64,000 nucleotides of DNA from Bog-532 sp963742875. GTDB lineage: Bacteria > Actinomycetota > Actinomycetes > Streptosporangiales > Streptosporangiaceae. The first letter of the stretch is position 1; every line of letters starts with the position of its first letter. Where the stretch lies: contig CAVUNO010000012.1 of the NCBI GenBank assembly GCA_963742875.1, positions 310,001 to 374,000 on the forward strand. Reading direction: 5' to 3'. This document shows, piece by piece, positions 1-8,771 of the stretch. The notes below the pieces were generated by a model. That model did not search any database. It was not told where the DNA came from and was given only the letters and a program-made list of their open reading frames with translations. The position numbers were made by a program, and so were the translations under genes.

Positions 1-123
1 TGGCATGTGTGCCGTCCGATTGAGGTCGTTCCAACCTGAATTGGCTGGTCAGCGGGCTGGTGTGGCCTGGGTTGGCGGTGCTCGGGCTGGTGGGAGCGGC
101 TGGGCGTAGGTCATGATCGTCTG

Positions 124-954
124 TCAGCGGATGGTGTGCTGGCGGGTAAGGACGAGCAGCGCGCGCAGCACGGTGGTGGCCTTAGCGGGGCTGAGGCGCA
201 GCCGGGTGAGGATCCGCCAGTTCTTGAGGTCGCTGAAGCCGTGCTCGACTGGGGCGCGGGCGGCGGACAGGGCCTGGTTAGCGTGGCGCTGGGCGGGAGT
301 GAGCTTGCGTGTCGCGGTGGCCTTGTAGCCGGTGATGATGACCGGATCTTCGGGGCCGGGGTCGAGCCCGGTGAAGCCGAGGTCGGCCAGGGCGCCGAGC
401 CCGGCGGTGCGCAGGTGCCCGGTGATGTGGTCGTGGCGGGCAGCACGGATCTCACTGGCGGCGCCGCGGCGGGCGGAGGAGATCCAGATCAGGTTGCCTG
501 CCTGGTCGGTGAGAGCGAGGAACAGCAGCCCGTGTTTCTTGTGCTTGCCGTTGTAATTCTTGCGGTTCGCGGTGCCGGTCCGGCGGCGGGTGGGGATCAG
601 GGTGCCGTCCACCAGCGCCGCTTCCCCGCCTTGTTTCTTGATCGCGGCCAGGGCGCGGTCCAGGCGGGGCGCGCGGGCGGCGAGCAGGCCGATGATCTCC
701 CAGGTCCAGCGGCTGATGGTGGAGGCAGAGACGCCGTTGCCGCCGGCCATGTCAGCCAGCCGGTGGTCGTGGCGCAGCGTGGCCAGCACGATGAGGGCGA
801 TTCTCCCGGGCGGCAGCTTGCGCCACCGGGAGCCGATCTTCTTCAGGTGGGCGCGCAGCAGATCAGCGACGAAGGCGAGCGTCTGGCGCGACAGCGGCAG
901 CGCGCACTGGCAGGCAAGCGGGGTGCCCTCGGCGGGCTGGATGGTTGTTGTCAC
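124..954 (-). CDS. IS transposase, DDE_Tnp_4 type
   Basis: This 276-residue transposase would cut and rejoin the ends of the surrounding element. An N-terminal helix-turn-helix region (about residues 45-95) precedes a DDE catalytic domain. Likely catalytic acids are the Asp in ALVDGTLIP, the Asp in LADLGFTG and the Glu in APVEHGFSDLKNW, in the order and spacing of the HTH_Tnp_4/DDE_Tnp_4 family. Translation probably starts at a GTG. The length is normal for the family and the gene fills the left half of the element. Confidence 0.85.
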   Translation of the reverse strand: MTTTIQPAEGTPLACQCALPLSRQTLAFVADLLRAHLKKIGSRWRKLPPGRIALIVLATLRHDHRLADMAGGNGVSASTISRWTWEIIGLLAARAPRLDRALAAIKKQGGEAALVDGTLIPTRRRTGTANRKNYNGKHKKHGLLFLALTDQAGNLIWISSARRGAASEIRAARHDHITGHLRTAGLGALADLGFTGLDPGPEDPVIITGYKATATRKLTPAQRHANQALSAARAPVEHGFSDLKNWRILTRLRLSPAKATTVLRALLVLTRQHTIR

Positions 955-1015
955 AAGCGCCTAATGGCCCGCCGGGGGCTATCCCGGCAGGCAGCGGCCC
1001 CGCACCAGGCTCGGG

Positions 1016-1465
1016 TCAGGGCGCGACGGTGAACCTGCCGGTGGCGTTGCGGCGCAGCCAGCCGCGGTCTTCGAGCCGCTTGAGCTTGGCGCGGACGTTC
1101 TCGGCCTGGCGGCCGGTCACGTCGATGCCGGCCCGCTGGGCGGCCATCACGCAGGTCACCGCCCCGCCGGTCTCGGCCGCGACCGCGGCTACCGCCTCCA
1201 GCAGTGACCGGTAGTCATCTGGGAGGTCGCCTGTGCCGGATCCCTGGCTGCGCGGGGGCACCAGCAGCCCGAAACCCCGCTGCGCCGGCCCGGTGCCGCC
1301 CGGCTCACCGGCGAGTGCGTCATCGGCTGTCAGCTGGGTGATGACCTGCCCGGCTATCACCAGCCGTTCCAGCTCGCGCTCGGCATCGGCGAGCTGCTTG
1401 CGCAGCAGCTCGACTTCACCGGTCAGCTCGTTGACCCGGCCGGTGATCCGTTCCGTCAGCTCCAT
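1016..1465 (-). CDS. Coiled-coil accessory protein of the IS
   Basis: This protein of about 149 residues lies upstream of the transposase on the same strand and inside the same inverted repeats. I chose the ATG at 1465 because a GGGGGCGGG stretch sits directly before it; the frame stays open further upstream. Residues about 5-40 have the heptad-like acidic/basic pattern of a coiled coil (ELLRKQLADAERELERL). The C-terminal third (AKLKRLEDRGWLRR) resembles a winged-helix recognition segment. I do not recognise the family; a DNA-binding or transposition-regulating role is inferred from position only. Confidence 0.6.
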   Translation of the reverse strand: MELTERITGRVNELTGEVELLRKQLADAERELERLVIAGQVITQLTADDALAGEPGGTGPAQRGFGLLVPPRSQGSGTGDLPDDYRSLLEAVAAVAAETGGAVTCVMAAQRAGIDVTGRQAENVRAKLKRLEDRGWLRRNATGRFTVAP

Positions 1466-1670
1466 CCCGCCCCCAGGGGGTATTACCGTACGAACAGGGA
1501 TGGACACAGACGATAACCGGCGGGTACCGCCAATCCGGTACCGACACGCCGGGCAAACCCGCAACCACGTCAAACGATCAGCAGCTACGCCCAGCCGCTC
1601 CCACCAGCACGAGCACCCCCCAATCAGCTCATACCAGTCCCCTGACCAGCAACTTCAGGTTGGAACGACC

Positions 1671-2344
1671 CCATTGAGAACTTGTGTCCGGCCTCCTGTA
1701 AGTCCACGTCGCGACGGCAGTGCCGGGGTGCTCTGACAAACCGGTCCGCTCGCGTGGGGAGGGCTTCCTGAGTTCAGTCCTGCGCGCGGGTCAGCACCGG
1801 GATGGCCGCGGGGTGGCGCGGCGGGCGGGGGCGGCGGGTGGCCGATCCCACATTCACAGCGCCAAGCGCCCGCGGTACAACCGGGATATGCGCTCGCGGA
1901 AGTACGGTGTGGTCACCACGCTGGGATGCGGCGATCGGCAGGATGATGGTCTCGGCTCCGCTGACCGTCCGCATCGACCTCGATCCGGAGCCCGAACCGG
2001 AGCCAGCCAGGTGCCGTCGCTGAGCCAGGCGCCCCAGCGGGAACCGATGGCCTTATCTGGCTGGGTGCCCGGCCCAGTGAAGGGCACGTGACATGGCAGG
2101 GTCACCCCGTTGGCAGCCGACAGCGGGTTACGGCAATGCCCGCAACCGGCGGGGGATATGCCGGACCTGGCAGGCGGAAGATCATCGCCGCCAGTAGCGC
2201 AGCTGAACGCCGCCGAGCGTGCTGACGACAGCCACCCTCCGGCTGAGGAGAATGCCGCAATCCGGGAAGCCCGGGGAACCGCAGGTCACAGGACCTGCTT
2301 GCCATCGCACCGAGAACCTGCAGCATAGTCGCGGTGTCGGCATA
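1671..2344. other. Stretch without a supportable gene
   Basis: Short open frames occur on both strands, but none has a credible ribosome binding site, family resemblance or consistent codon use. I see no promoter, RNA gene or transposon end here. Confidence 0.5.
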
Positions 2345-2376
2345 GTCCAGCTATGCGGATGTCCGCATAGCTGGAC
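2345..2376. repeat. 32-bp palindrome, 15-bp perfect arms
   Basis: GTCCAGCTATGCGGA (2345-2359), a two-base centre, then the exact reverse complement (2362-2376). No T-run follows, so it is not a typical terminator. Its TCCGCATA core reappears at about 5943 beside a tyrosine recombinase gene, which hints at a recombination site. That link is inference. Confidence 0.7.
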
Positions 2377-2440
2377 GAGGTGGGCTACCGGGTCCTGGAC
2401 GAGGAAGCCTTCTCCCTGTTCGAGGTTACAGCCATTCCTG

Positions 2441-2450
2441 GTATCACGAT
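2441..2450 (+). promoter_or_regulatory. EPS motif copy upstream of the wzy-like gene
   Basis: GTATCACGAT, with about 26 of 30 bases from this point matching the stretch before the GDP-mannose dehydrogenase remnant (11370 onward). A GAGGTTACAGC box lies just upstream. It sits 120 bp before the likely wzy start, the longest spacing in the set. Confidence 0.45.
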
Positions 2451-2569
2451 CATCCCCTCGCCGCTCATGTTGATGCAGGCTTCTTGGGCAACCCAAGGCA
2501 GGAGCCTTGATGAAGTCGTGCAGTGCCGCGCAGTTGCTCTGTCCGCCGTCTTTGTAGGTGCATAAGCTG

Positions 2570-3840
2570 ATGTACTCGTCCATGGCCGCACTCCGCCCCC
2601 GCCGTGGAGCTGAACTGCTGGCGTCCGCGCAGGCGCGCGAACGTTCGATACGGCGCAGGGTTGGCGTCACATGGGGCCTGCTGGTCCTCAACGGCCTGAC
2701 CTACTACGGAACCGTGGTTCATATCCCGGCGGCGGCGGGCAAGGTCGTCCAGCAAGGAGCCTTGCAGGTAGCGTTGCTGATGGCGCTGACCGTGAATCGC
2801 AGAGTTATCGTGCGCCCGAACGTGTTCCTCTGCCTGGTGAGCCTGCTCGTCATCGGGTCGGTCATTTCGAGCGCGCCAGGTATCCACCTTGGTGGCTTCT
2901 ACCGGAATTTCCGGCTGGCTGAGTTCGTTGCCACGCTCTGGCTGCTTACGCCATGGTGGGGTCGGCGCGACCTGCTGCTCGTCCGATGCCATCTGGCATC
3001 TCTCTGGGTCGTACTAGGCACGGTAGTCCTAGGCCTGCTGGTGGCGCCCGGCCGTGCCATCCCCGCAGGGAATGTCGGGACCAACCCAGCCGGGAGCGAC
3101 AACACGGCCTGCGGCTCACCGGCGTCCTTTGGCATATCGAGCCCACACAGGTGGCACACTACGCGGCGGTTGCGCTCGGAATGGTGGTCATACTCTGGTT
3201 CTGCGGCCAGATCGGCGGCCGGGCCGCCATGATCGCGGCCGTCGCGGCGGCGGCCATCCTGATCCTCACGCACACAAGGACCGCCATGGTCAGCTTGGTG
3301 GTCGGCATCCTGGTCGCCGGCCTGAGCCTGATCGCCGCAAAGACCAAGGTACGCAAGTTGTATGCGGCCGCAGCCGCCGTCCCGGCGATCGCCATTATCA
3401 CGTTGTCCGGTGCCATCGGCACCTGGCTAACTCGAGGCGAGGGCACGCAGCAGCTGACCAGTCTCACCGGCCGGACCCAGAGATGGGGCCCTCTTCTCGC
3501 GTTCCCGCGAGACAAATTTCAGGAGATCTTTGGCTTCGGCCTGTCAAACAGCTTGTTCAATGGGAGCCCAATTGACAACAACTGGCTCAGCTCTTACCAG
3601 CAACAGGGCCTCTTTGGAGTGGTCGTCTGCGCGGCGCTTCTGTTCTTCCTACTCGTCACAGCCTACTTCCAGCCATCCGGTGTACGGCGCGCCCTCGCTC
3701 TCTTCCTGATTACGTTCTGTCTGCTATCTTCGTTCACCGAGGATGGGTTCACCGACGCTTCGATATACCTGCTCGATCTCACCCTGGCCGCATCTCTGCT
3801 GGTGCCTTCCGCTGCAGACATGAACCGCACATTTGAATGA
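2570..3840 (+). pseudogene. O-antigen polymerase/ligase-like membrane protein (Wzy type), frameshifted
   Basis: Two overlapping frames together encode a multi-spanning membrane protein of about 420 residues. The first (to about 3100) has several hydrophobic segments such as GLLVLNGLTYYGTVV. The second (from about 3080) starts near LTGVLWHIEPTQVAHYAA and has many more helices plus the large external loop (GLSNSLFNGSPIDNNW) typical of Wzy/WaaL proteins. One base change near 3080-3110 would join them. Known role: polymerising lipid-linked repeat units on the outer face of the membrane. ATG 2570 was chosen for the AGGTG nine bases upstream; GTG 2558 and ATG 2582 are alternatives. Confidence 0.65.
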
Positions 3841-3891
3841 TTATGGGTAAGCTCCTGCTGCTCAGCCGCCAAGTTAAAATCCCATCGTGGA

Positions 3892-5529
3892 ATGGTTATT
3901 AGTTTGAAGCAGCGACATATTGACCTTGGTCAGCCGCACCGGCCGCCTGCCGTGCGCAGACTGGTAGCTTACTTCGCCGCTGGACTGCTAATCTTGGCTG
4001 CCCCCGCGTGCTCCGCAGGTGTCTTGCACCATTCCTCGGCCGATGGTCCTGCACCCCCGGCTGCGGGTCCTGCATCGCCTCTCGTGCAGGTATGCGGCAA
4101 CAAAAAGATCCTCGCAGGCGGGCCTTCCTCCCCTCCGAGGGGAGCCGTCGCAATACCGCCCGGTGATGACAGCGGCACCGCCCTTGCCCACGACAGGACC
4201 ATCCGGCCCGATACCACATACTGGTTCGCGCCAGGCACGCATACTCTCGGTATTGGCCAGTATGCCCAGATTATCCCCGCAGATGGCGACGTGTTCATCG
4301 GCGCACCCGGTGCAATCCTCGACGGGCAGGGTGATAACCATTACGCCTTCACCGGGACCGCAAACAATATCACTATCAAGTACCTGACAATACAGGACTT
4401 CGGGAGCGGCTCGTCCGCAACCACACCATCCGGGGCCAACAGAGGCCAAGGGGTAGTCAACGACTATTCCGGCAGCGGCTGGGTAATGAAATACTTGACC
4501 GTCCAGTACGATGCTGGCGCTGGCGTCTTTGTGGGCACCGATGACATCCTCAGTTACTCGTGCCTGCGCGACAACGGTGAATACGGATTCCAGGGCATAG
4601 GCGACGCCCGCGGGCAGTTCAGCGCGACCCACCTGACCATAGACCACAACGAAGTCGCCGGAAACAACACCTGGAACTGGGAAAGCAAGGACGCTGGATG
4701 CGGGTGCAGTGGCGCGGACAAGTTCTGGAACGTTGCTGACGTAAACCTAACCGACAACTATATCCACAACAATCATGGCCCTGGGATCTGGGCCGATACC
4801 GACAACGCGAATTTTGACGTGGAGGGCAACTACGTCTCGAACAATGATAGCTGGGCGGTAACCTATGAAACTAGCTACAACCTACGACTCGTTAATAACA
4901 CCTTTGTCCGTAACTCTTTGGTGATTGGGCCCACCAGCCGCGGATTCCCCGAACCGGCAGTCTACATCTCCGAGTCCGGCGGAGACAGCCGTGTGCCTAA
5001 CATTTACGGGGCGGACATAGACATCTCGGGCAATATGTTCTCCGACAACTGGGGCGGTGTCGTGCTGTATGAGAACGCCGACAGGTACTGCAGCAGCAGA
5101 GCGAATGCCTCGACCGGATACTGTACGCCTGTAGATCCCTCGGTAGCGACGATCAGCAATTGCTCCAATCCCAGCCTCATCCGAACCCAGCCTTACTACG
5201 GCGACTGCCGCTGGAAGACTCAGAACGTGCAGGTCAGCGGCAATGACTTCATCTTCGATCCTGCGCACATCGGACAGGACTGCACCCGGGCAAGATTTTG
5301 CGGTTTCAACGGCATCTTCAGCCTGTCGGGCTCCTTTAAGCCGTATAGTGGCGCAGTGATTGAAAATCACATCACGTTCTACCAGAACAACCATTTCGCA
5401 TCGAACACCTACATCGGCCCGTGGCGATTCATGCCGCTCTGGCAAGGCAACGCAGTTAGCTGGGCGGTGTGGCGTGGAAGGCCATATGGTCAGGACCCGG
5501 GCAGCACCATGAGCCAGCGTGGCGTGTGA
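3892..5529 (+). CDS. Secreted lipoprotein with right-handed beta-helix (pectate-lyase-like) domain
   Basis: The protein has 545 residues. A signal peptide near residues 22-42 ends in a lipobox-like APAC, suggesting membrane anchoring after export. From about residue 130 on there are repeated short strands rich in Asn and Gly (NNITIKYLTIQDFG, NLRLVNNTFVRNSLV, DIDISGNMFSDNW), the pattern of parallel beta-helix repeats (PbH1). Such proteins bind or cleave polysaccharide; here, directly after the polymerase gene, a lyase or epimerase acting on the EPS is a reasonable guess. Cysteine pairs in the C-terminal part may form disulfides. No strong SD precedes the ATG. Confidence 0.7.
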   Translation: MVISLKQRHIDLGQPHRPPAVRRLVAYFAAGLLILAAPACSAGVLHHSSADGPAPPAAGPASPLVQVCGNKKILAGGPSSPPRGAVAIPPGDDSGTALAHDRTIRPDTTYWFAPGTHTLGIGQYAQIIPADGDVFIGAPGAILDGQGDNHYAFTGTANNITIKYLTIQDFGSGSSATTPSGANRGQGVVNDYSGSGWVMKYLTVQYDAGAGVFVGTDDILSYSCLRDNGEYGFQGIGDARGQFSATHLTIDHNEVAGNNTWNWESKDAGCGCSGADKFWNVADVNLTDNYIHNNHGPGIWADTDNANFDVEGNYVSNNDSWAVTYETSYNLRLVNNTFVRNSLVIGPTSRGFPEPAVYISESGGDSRVPNIYGADIDISGNMFSDNWGGVVLYENADRYCSSRANASTGYCTPVDPSVATISNCSNPSLIRTQPYYGDCRWKTQNVQVSGNDFIFDPAHIGQDCTRARFCGFNGIFSLSGSFKPYSGAVIENHITFYQNNHFASNTYIGPWRFMPLWQGNAVSWAVWRGRPYGQDPGSTMSQRGV

Positions 5530-5704
5530 CTGGCACGGAGGGGACAGTTTATGGACGACCAGACCCTTCAGAGTTTCTGGCAGGCTCACCGTAAGTACTC
5601 GGAAGTCCTGTGACGGAGCCGTCGTGTCCATTCGGGGGGTACCCGTTGGTAACCGGTGCTGACCTGGCCATCGCGAGCCGAGGCTCGCCGAGGCTGCCAG
5701 CGTC

Positions 5705-5776
5705 GTCGCAGGTCAGAGCCATCCCTGAGTCGCAGGTCAGAGCCATCCCTGAGTCGCAGGTCAGAGCCATCCCTGA
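5705..5776. repeat. Three tandem 24-bp repeats
   Basis: Three identical 24-base units, each beginning GTCGCAGGTCAGAGCC, lie head to tail at 5705-5728, 5729-5752 and 5753-5776. An imperfect inverted repeat brackets them: CGTGTCCATTC at about 5625-5635 and GAATGGACACG at about 5776-5786. The whole 5618-5795 block looks like a MITE or the fused ends of a deleted IS. No gene is visible inside. Confidence 0.75.
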
Positions 5777-5836
5777 ATGGACACGAGCCGTCGGCGTCCA
5801 CGGACCGGCGGGCTGAGACACGCTGACCGCGAAGGT

Positions 5837-5870
5837 ATGCCGGTTATGTGGAATTCCACATAACCGGCAT
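5837..5870. repeat. Perfect 34-bp palindrome
   Basis: ATGCCGGTTATGTGGAA (5837-5853) is followed immediately by its exact complement (5854-5870). It lies about 100 bp past the end of the tyrosine recombinase gene. Elements carrying such recombinases, including recombinase-in-trio elements, often have symmetric terminal sites, so a recombination site is plausible. With no loop and no T-run a terminator is less likely. Confidence 0.75.
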
Positions 5871-5966
5871 TAGGCGGACGGCTGGGTTATGTGCCCTGCC
5901 GTGGTGTTTCCGCTGCTAGGGGCGGCGGAGCTCGTCTTGTAGTCCGCATAATGCTGCTCGCCAGCG

Positions 5967-6280
5967 TCATCGCCCCAGCGAGTCGAGCCAGCCGACCAGG
6001 GACGAGTCCAAGGTCCAGTCCGGCAAGGCGTCTGGGGTGAGTGGTTCGTAGGCATTTTCAATCGCTCTGCGTTTGGTCTCGGCGTCTGCACGGGCGTAGA
6101 TCTCGGTGGTGGACACATCGGCATGGCCGAGCAGATCGCGGATGTAGATCAGGTTGACGCCGGCCTGGACCAGGTGCATGGCCCGGCTCCGCCGGAGCGT
6201 ATGAGGCGTGACCTGCAGGCAGGGAGCCCAGCCGGGGTCGCGCGCCCGGACGGCCCGCACGTGGCGGGCCAGCAGCTTAG
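5967..6280 (-). pseudogene. Tyrosine recombinase, C-terminal part (interrupted)
   Basis: This carries the second half of the catalytic domain: the HTLRR box (His-x-x-Arg), the LLGHADVSTTEIY segment (His and nucleophilic Tyr) and an Ala/Asp tail. The reading frame runs straight from LARHV into the insertion point at the CTTAG duplicate (6276-6280). The missing first part is at 8158-8747 in the same frame and strand. The gene was split by insertions between 6281 and 8157. Confidence 0.85.
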
Positions 6281-6312
6281 TGGGTGAGCCCGTAAGTTCG
6301 TCGGGTCTGTCG

Positions 6313-7467
6313 TTATGCGGCCTGTGGCAGGCTGGCTGGTTTCTCGTGGGCGCTGGTCCGCTCGAGGAGCCGGGCCAGGTCAGCGGCGGTGTATTTCCAG
6401 TTGAATGGCCTGGCGGTCTGGTTGTAGCGGTCGATGAAGGCCAGCAGGGTGGCGGCGAGCTGAGCCGTGCTGGCGAAGTCGTTGGGTGAGATGACCTTTT
6501 TCTGGATGATGGAGAAGACGATCTCCACTTGGTTCAGCCAGGAGGCGTGCACCGGTGTGTGGATCATGATGGCGTTCGGGTAGGCGCGGCGCAGCCGCCG
6601 GGCCGCCTCCTTGCCGCGGTGGTCCGAGCCGTTGTCCACGATGACGAATACCCGGCTGGCACTGTTGTACGGCTCGGCGCTCATGACCTGGCCCATCAGT
6701 GCCGTGAACGGGGCGATCCCGGTGGTGCCGGGGGTGGAGGCGAACACCTTCCCGGTGCGGGCATCCAGGGCTGCCAGCAGCGCCAGCGCGCCCTGGCGCT
6801 CGTATTCGTGCTCCACCCGGGCCTGCCGGCCAGGGGCGGGCGGGCTGGTGGGATGGCATCGGGCGCGGGCCTGGATGGAGGGCTTGGCGTCCACCGAGAT
6901 GACCCGGTCGCCCGGCCGCAGCCGCTTGCCCTGGTAGTACCCCTGGTACAGGTCGAGGATGACGGTGGCCTTGGCGGCGAAGTCCGGGTCGCGCGGGTAG
7001 ATCCACGATTGGTACTGCCAGGGCTTGATGGGGTGCTCGGCCAGGATCCGCAGCACCGACGATGGTGAGATCTGGCTGGCCAGCCCCGCCCTGGTGATCT
7101 CGGCGGCCAGTTCCGGGCCGGTCCAGCGGGCCAGCGGCACCCCGGTGGCGGCGGGCAGCTGGCAGGCCAGCGCGACCACCGCGGCCCGTTCCAGCGCGCT
7201 GATCCGCCGCGGCCGCCCGGACCGGGGCAGGTCCGCCAGGCCGTCCAGGCCCCGGGCGGCGAACCGGCCCCGCCACTTGCGCACCGTGTCCACACTGACG
7301 TGCAGGTCCGCGGCGATGCGGGCGCTGGCCCGGCCGCGAGCGGCGGCCAGCACGATCTGCGCCCGCAGCCAGTCCCGGTACGCGGTCTTGCCCCCGCGGG
7401 CACGTTTCTTTAACATCCTGCGCTCACCAGCACTCAGCGTGACCAGCACCGCGCGATACTGCGGCAT
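6313..7467 (-). CDS. IS630-family transposase
   Basis: The enzyme has 384 residues. N-terminal helix-turn-helix domains (about residues 15-130, including the pattern ARIAADLHVSVDTVRKWRGR) recognise the ends. The C-terminal DDE domain has Asp in ISVDAKPS, Asp in VFVIVDNGSDH and Glu in SWLNQVEIVFS. It catalyses cut-and-paste transposition at TA targets. The ATG at 7467 has GGAGGCGGC just upstream. Length and motifs are complete, so it should be active. Confidence 0.93.
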   Translation of the reverse strand: MPQYRAVLVTLSAGERRMLKKRARGGKTAYRDWLRAQIVLAAARGRASARIAADLHVSVDTVRKWRGRFAARGLDGLADLPRSGRPRRISALERAAVVALACQLPAATGVPLARWTGPELAAEITRAGLASQISPSSVLRILAEHPIKPWQYQSWIYPRDPDFAAKATVILDLYQGYYQGKRLRPGDRVISVDAKPSIQARARCHPTSPPAPGRQARVEHEYERQGALALLAALDARTGKVFASTPGTTGIAPFTALMGQVMSAEPYNSASRVFVIVDNGSDHRGKEAARRLRRAYPNAIMIHTPVHASWLNQVEIVFSIIQKKVISPNDFASTAQLAATLLAFIDRYNQTARPFNWKYTAADLARLLERTSAHEKPASLPQAA

Positions 7468-7549
7468 GCCGCCTCCAGGGGTAAATCACCAGCACATGAC
7501 CCGCCCCCAGACCCGTGATCATAACGGGCAGCGCGGGCCCGGCGGCACA

Positions 7550-7897
7550 ATGAGGCCCATGGCCGCCATCCCGGAATCCACCCGCAACTCGATCACCTTG
7601 CGGCTGCTGGACCACGCCGAAGCCCACTGGCCCCAGCTCACCCGGGTGAAGGTCACCTACCGCGGTGCCTTCGGCTACGTCACCGGCGTGCTCCGCAACG
7701 GCGAGAACATCCCGCTATGCCGCCTGCGCTACGGCGGCTCGGCCCATTCGTTCGGCTTCGCGATCTACTCCGCAGCCCACGACCGCTACCAAGACGCGAT
7801 CCTGCGCACCGGTCTCCCCACCGGCACCCCGCAAGAAGCCCTCGACACCGCCTGCACCATCCACCTCGCCGGGCTCGGCCACGAGCCAGACCCGTGA
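7550..7897 (+). CDS. Small passenger protein of the IS630 element
   Basis: A protein of 115 residues is encoded divergently from the transposase but inside the same inverted repeats. I do not recognise a named domain. It is a compact mixed alpha/beta sequence with a repeated Gly-Tyr/Phe pattern (VTYRGAFGYVTGVLRNG, LCRLRYGGSAHSFGFAIY), no membrane segment and no signal peptide. ATG 7550 and ATG 7559 are both possible starts, neither with a clear SD. Its retention beside an intact transposase suggests a role in transposition control or target choice, which is inference. Confidence 0.6.
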   Translation: MRPMAAIPESTRNSITLRLLDHAEAHWPQLTRVKVTYRGAFGYVTGVLRNGENIPLCRLRYGGSAHSFGFAIYSAAHDRYQDAILRTGLPTGTPQEALDTACTIHLAGLGHEPDP

Positions 7898-7942
7898 CCC
7901 CGGCCCCCAACCCCCGACGAACTTACGGGCTCACCCACTTAG

Positions 7943-8154
7943 CCCGAAGTTACTTGCCCTTGGTATCCGAAACTGCATTGTGACCTGCGGAGACGCTGGG
8001 CCGGGCAGCTGCCGTTCTGTCTACAAGAATCCGCTGGTTCTTCAGCCCTATCACTTTCAACCGAGTTATGGAGTTTCTGTCTACATCAGGAGGCCCATCT
8101 TGGGGAGTTTTCCCAGCTCAAAGGTTGTTTGCGGCCGACACGCTGACGTAACTC
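7943..8154. mobile_element. About 211-bp non-coding insertion with short inverted ends
   Basis: If the IS630 element is removed, this segment is flanked by a direct repeat CAGCTTAG(C) (joined 6273-6280/7943 and 8155-8163). Its ends are weakly inverted (CCGAAGTTAC at 7944-7953; GTAACTC at 8148-8154). It has no coding capacity. It appears to have entered the recombinase gene first, after which the IS630 element landed in its target duplication. Confidence 0.6.
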
Positions 8155-8157
8155 CAG

Positions 8158-8747
8158 CTTAGCCACCCCGGACCGTGTCAATCTGGTGTGGTTCGGCCCG
8201 GCGAACAGCGGGTCCGCGTCGGCGCCGACGCCGGGATGCCGATCGCGGTGGTTGAGATAGTCGTCGACGAGCTGGGCGGTCGGCTCCATCGCGGGCACGT
8301 ACCGGATCTTGGAACCCTTCCCGCGGATTACCACCGTCATCGGGCTGCCGCGGCGGATGTCAGCGACGTCGAGGTCGCAGAGCTCCTGGACGCGGGCGGC
8401 GGTGTCGTAGGCCAGGGCGAGCAGGACGGTGTCCCTGACAGCGCGTGCGCTGGCCGTACCAGGTTCGGCGAGCAGCGTTTTGACCTCGTCGCCGGTCAGG
8501 TGGTCTAGCTGCGGGGCCGGGGTCTTTTTCTGCCGGATCGCGAGGACCTGGGTGACCTGGTCGAGATGGTCGGGCTGCTCGACGGCGGTGTAGCGGCAAA
8601 ACGACTTGATCACCGCCAGGCGCTGGTTGCGGGTGGCGGCCGAGCAGCCCCGCTCGGCCTCCAGCCAGTCCAGGAACCGCAGAACCCGGGGCCGGTCGAT
8701 GTCGGCCAGGCGCAGCTTCTCCGGCGGTATGCGCTCAGCGTCCCTGA
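8158..8747 (-). pseudogene. Tyrosine recombinase, N-terminal and central part
   Basis: This holds most of the SAM-like core-binding domain (RVLRFLDWLEAERG, AATRNQRLAVIKSFCRY) and the first half of the catalytic domain with the box I Arg (AARVQELCDL) and a Lys (GKGSKIRYVP). It ends at GVAKL and continues in frame at 6280. The first about 40 residues are missing: similarity stops at FRDAERIPP (8747), where IS701 debris begins. Even without the insertions the gene would lack its N-terminus. Confidence 0.85.
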
Positions 8748-8771
8748 ACCAGGAAATAACCTGCGGGTTCG

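Larger units (their letters stand above)
24..1670. mobile_element. Complete IS5-superfamily-like insertion sequence
   Basis: The ends are inverted repeats: GGTCGTTCCAACCTGAA at 24-40 and its exact complement at 1654-1670. The similarity continues inward with a few mismatches to about 40 bp. Inside are a DDE transposase and a second ORF, both on the minus strand. ATTGA occurs just outside both ends (19-23 and 1673-1677) and may be the target duplication, although the right copy is offset by two bases. The element looks intact. Confidence 0.8.
6281..7937. mobile_element. IS630-family insertion sequence with passenger gene
   Basis: 25-bp perfect inverted repeats form the ends: TGGGTGAGCCCGTAAGTTCG... 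at 6281-6305 and the complement at 7913-7937. CTTAG flanks both sides (6276-6280 and 7938-7942) as a 5-bp direct repeat containing the TA favoured by this family. Inside are a full transposase on the minus strand and a short divergent gene. The element looks intact and recent. A degenerate relative of its right end occurs at about 14,863-14,890. Confidence 0.9.

Noticed and set aside
124..1736. Long plus-strand open frames opposite the first IS (for example 136-1032 and 1233-1736)
   Set aside because: They are antisense shadows of the transposase and accessory genes, with low-complexity Gly/Arg/Pro sequence and no family resemblance.
2345..2376. Palindrome as a transcription terminator
   Set aside because: The spacer is only two bases and no T-run follows on either strand; a protein-binding or recombination site fits better.
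5705..5776. Three 24-bp repeats as a CRISPR array
   Set aside because: The units are directly adjacent with no spacers, and no cas genes are nearby.
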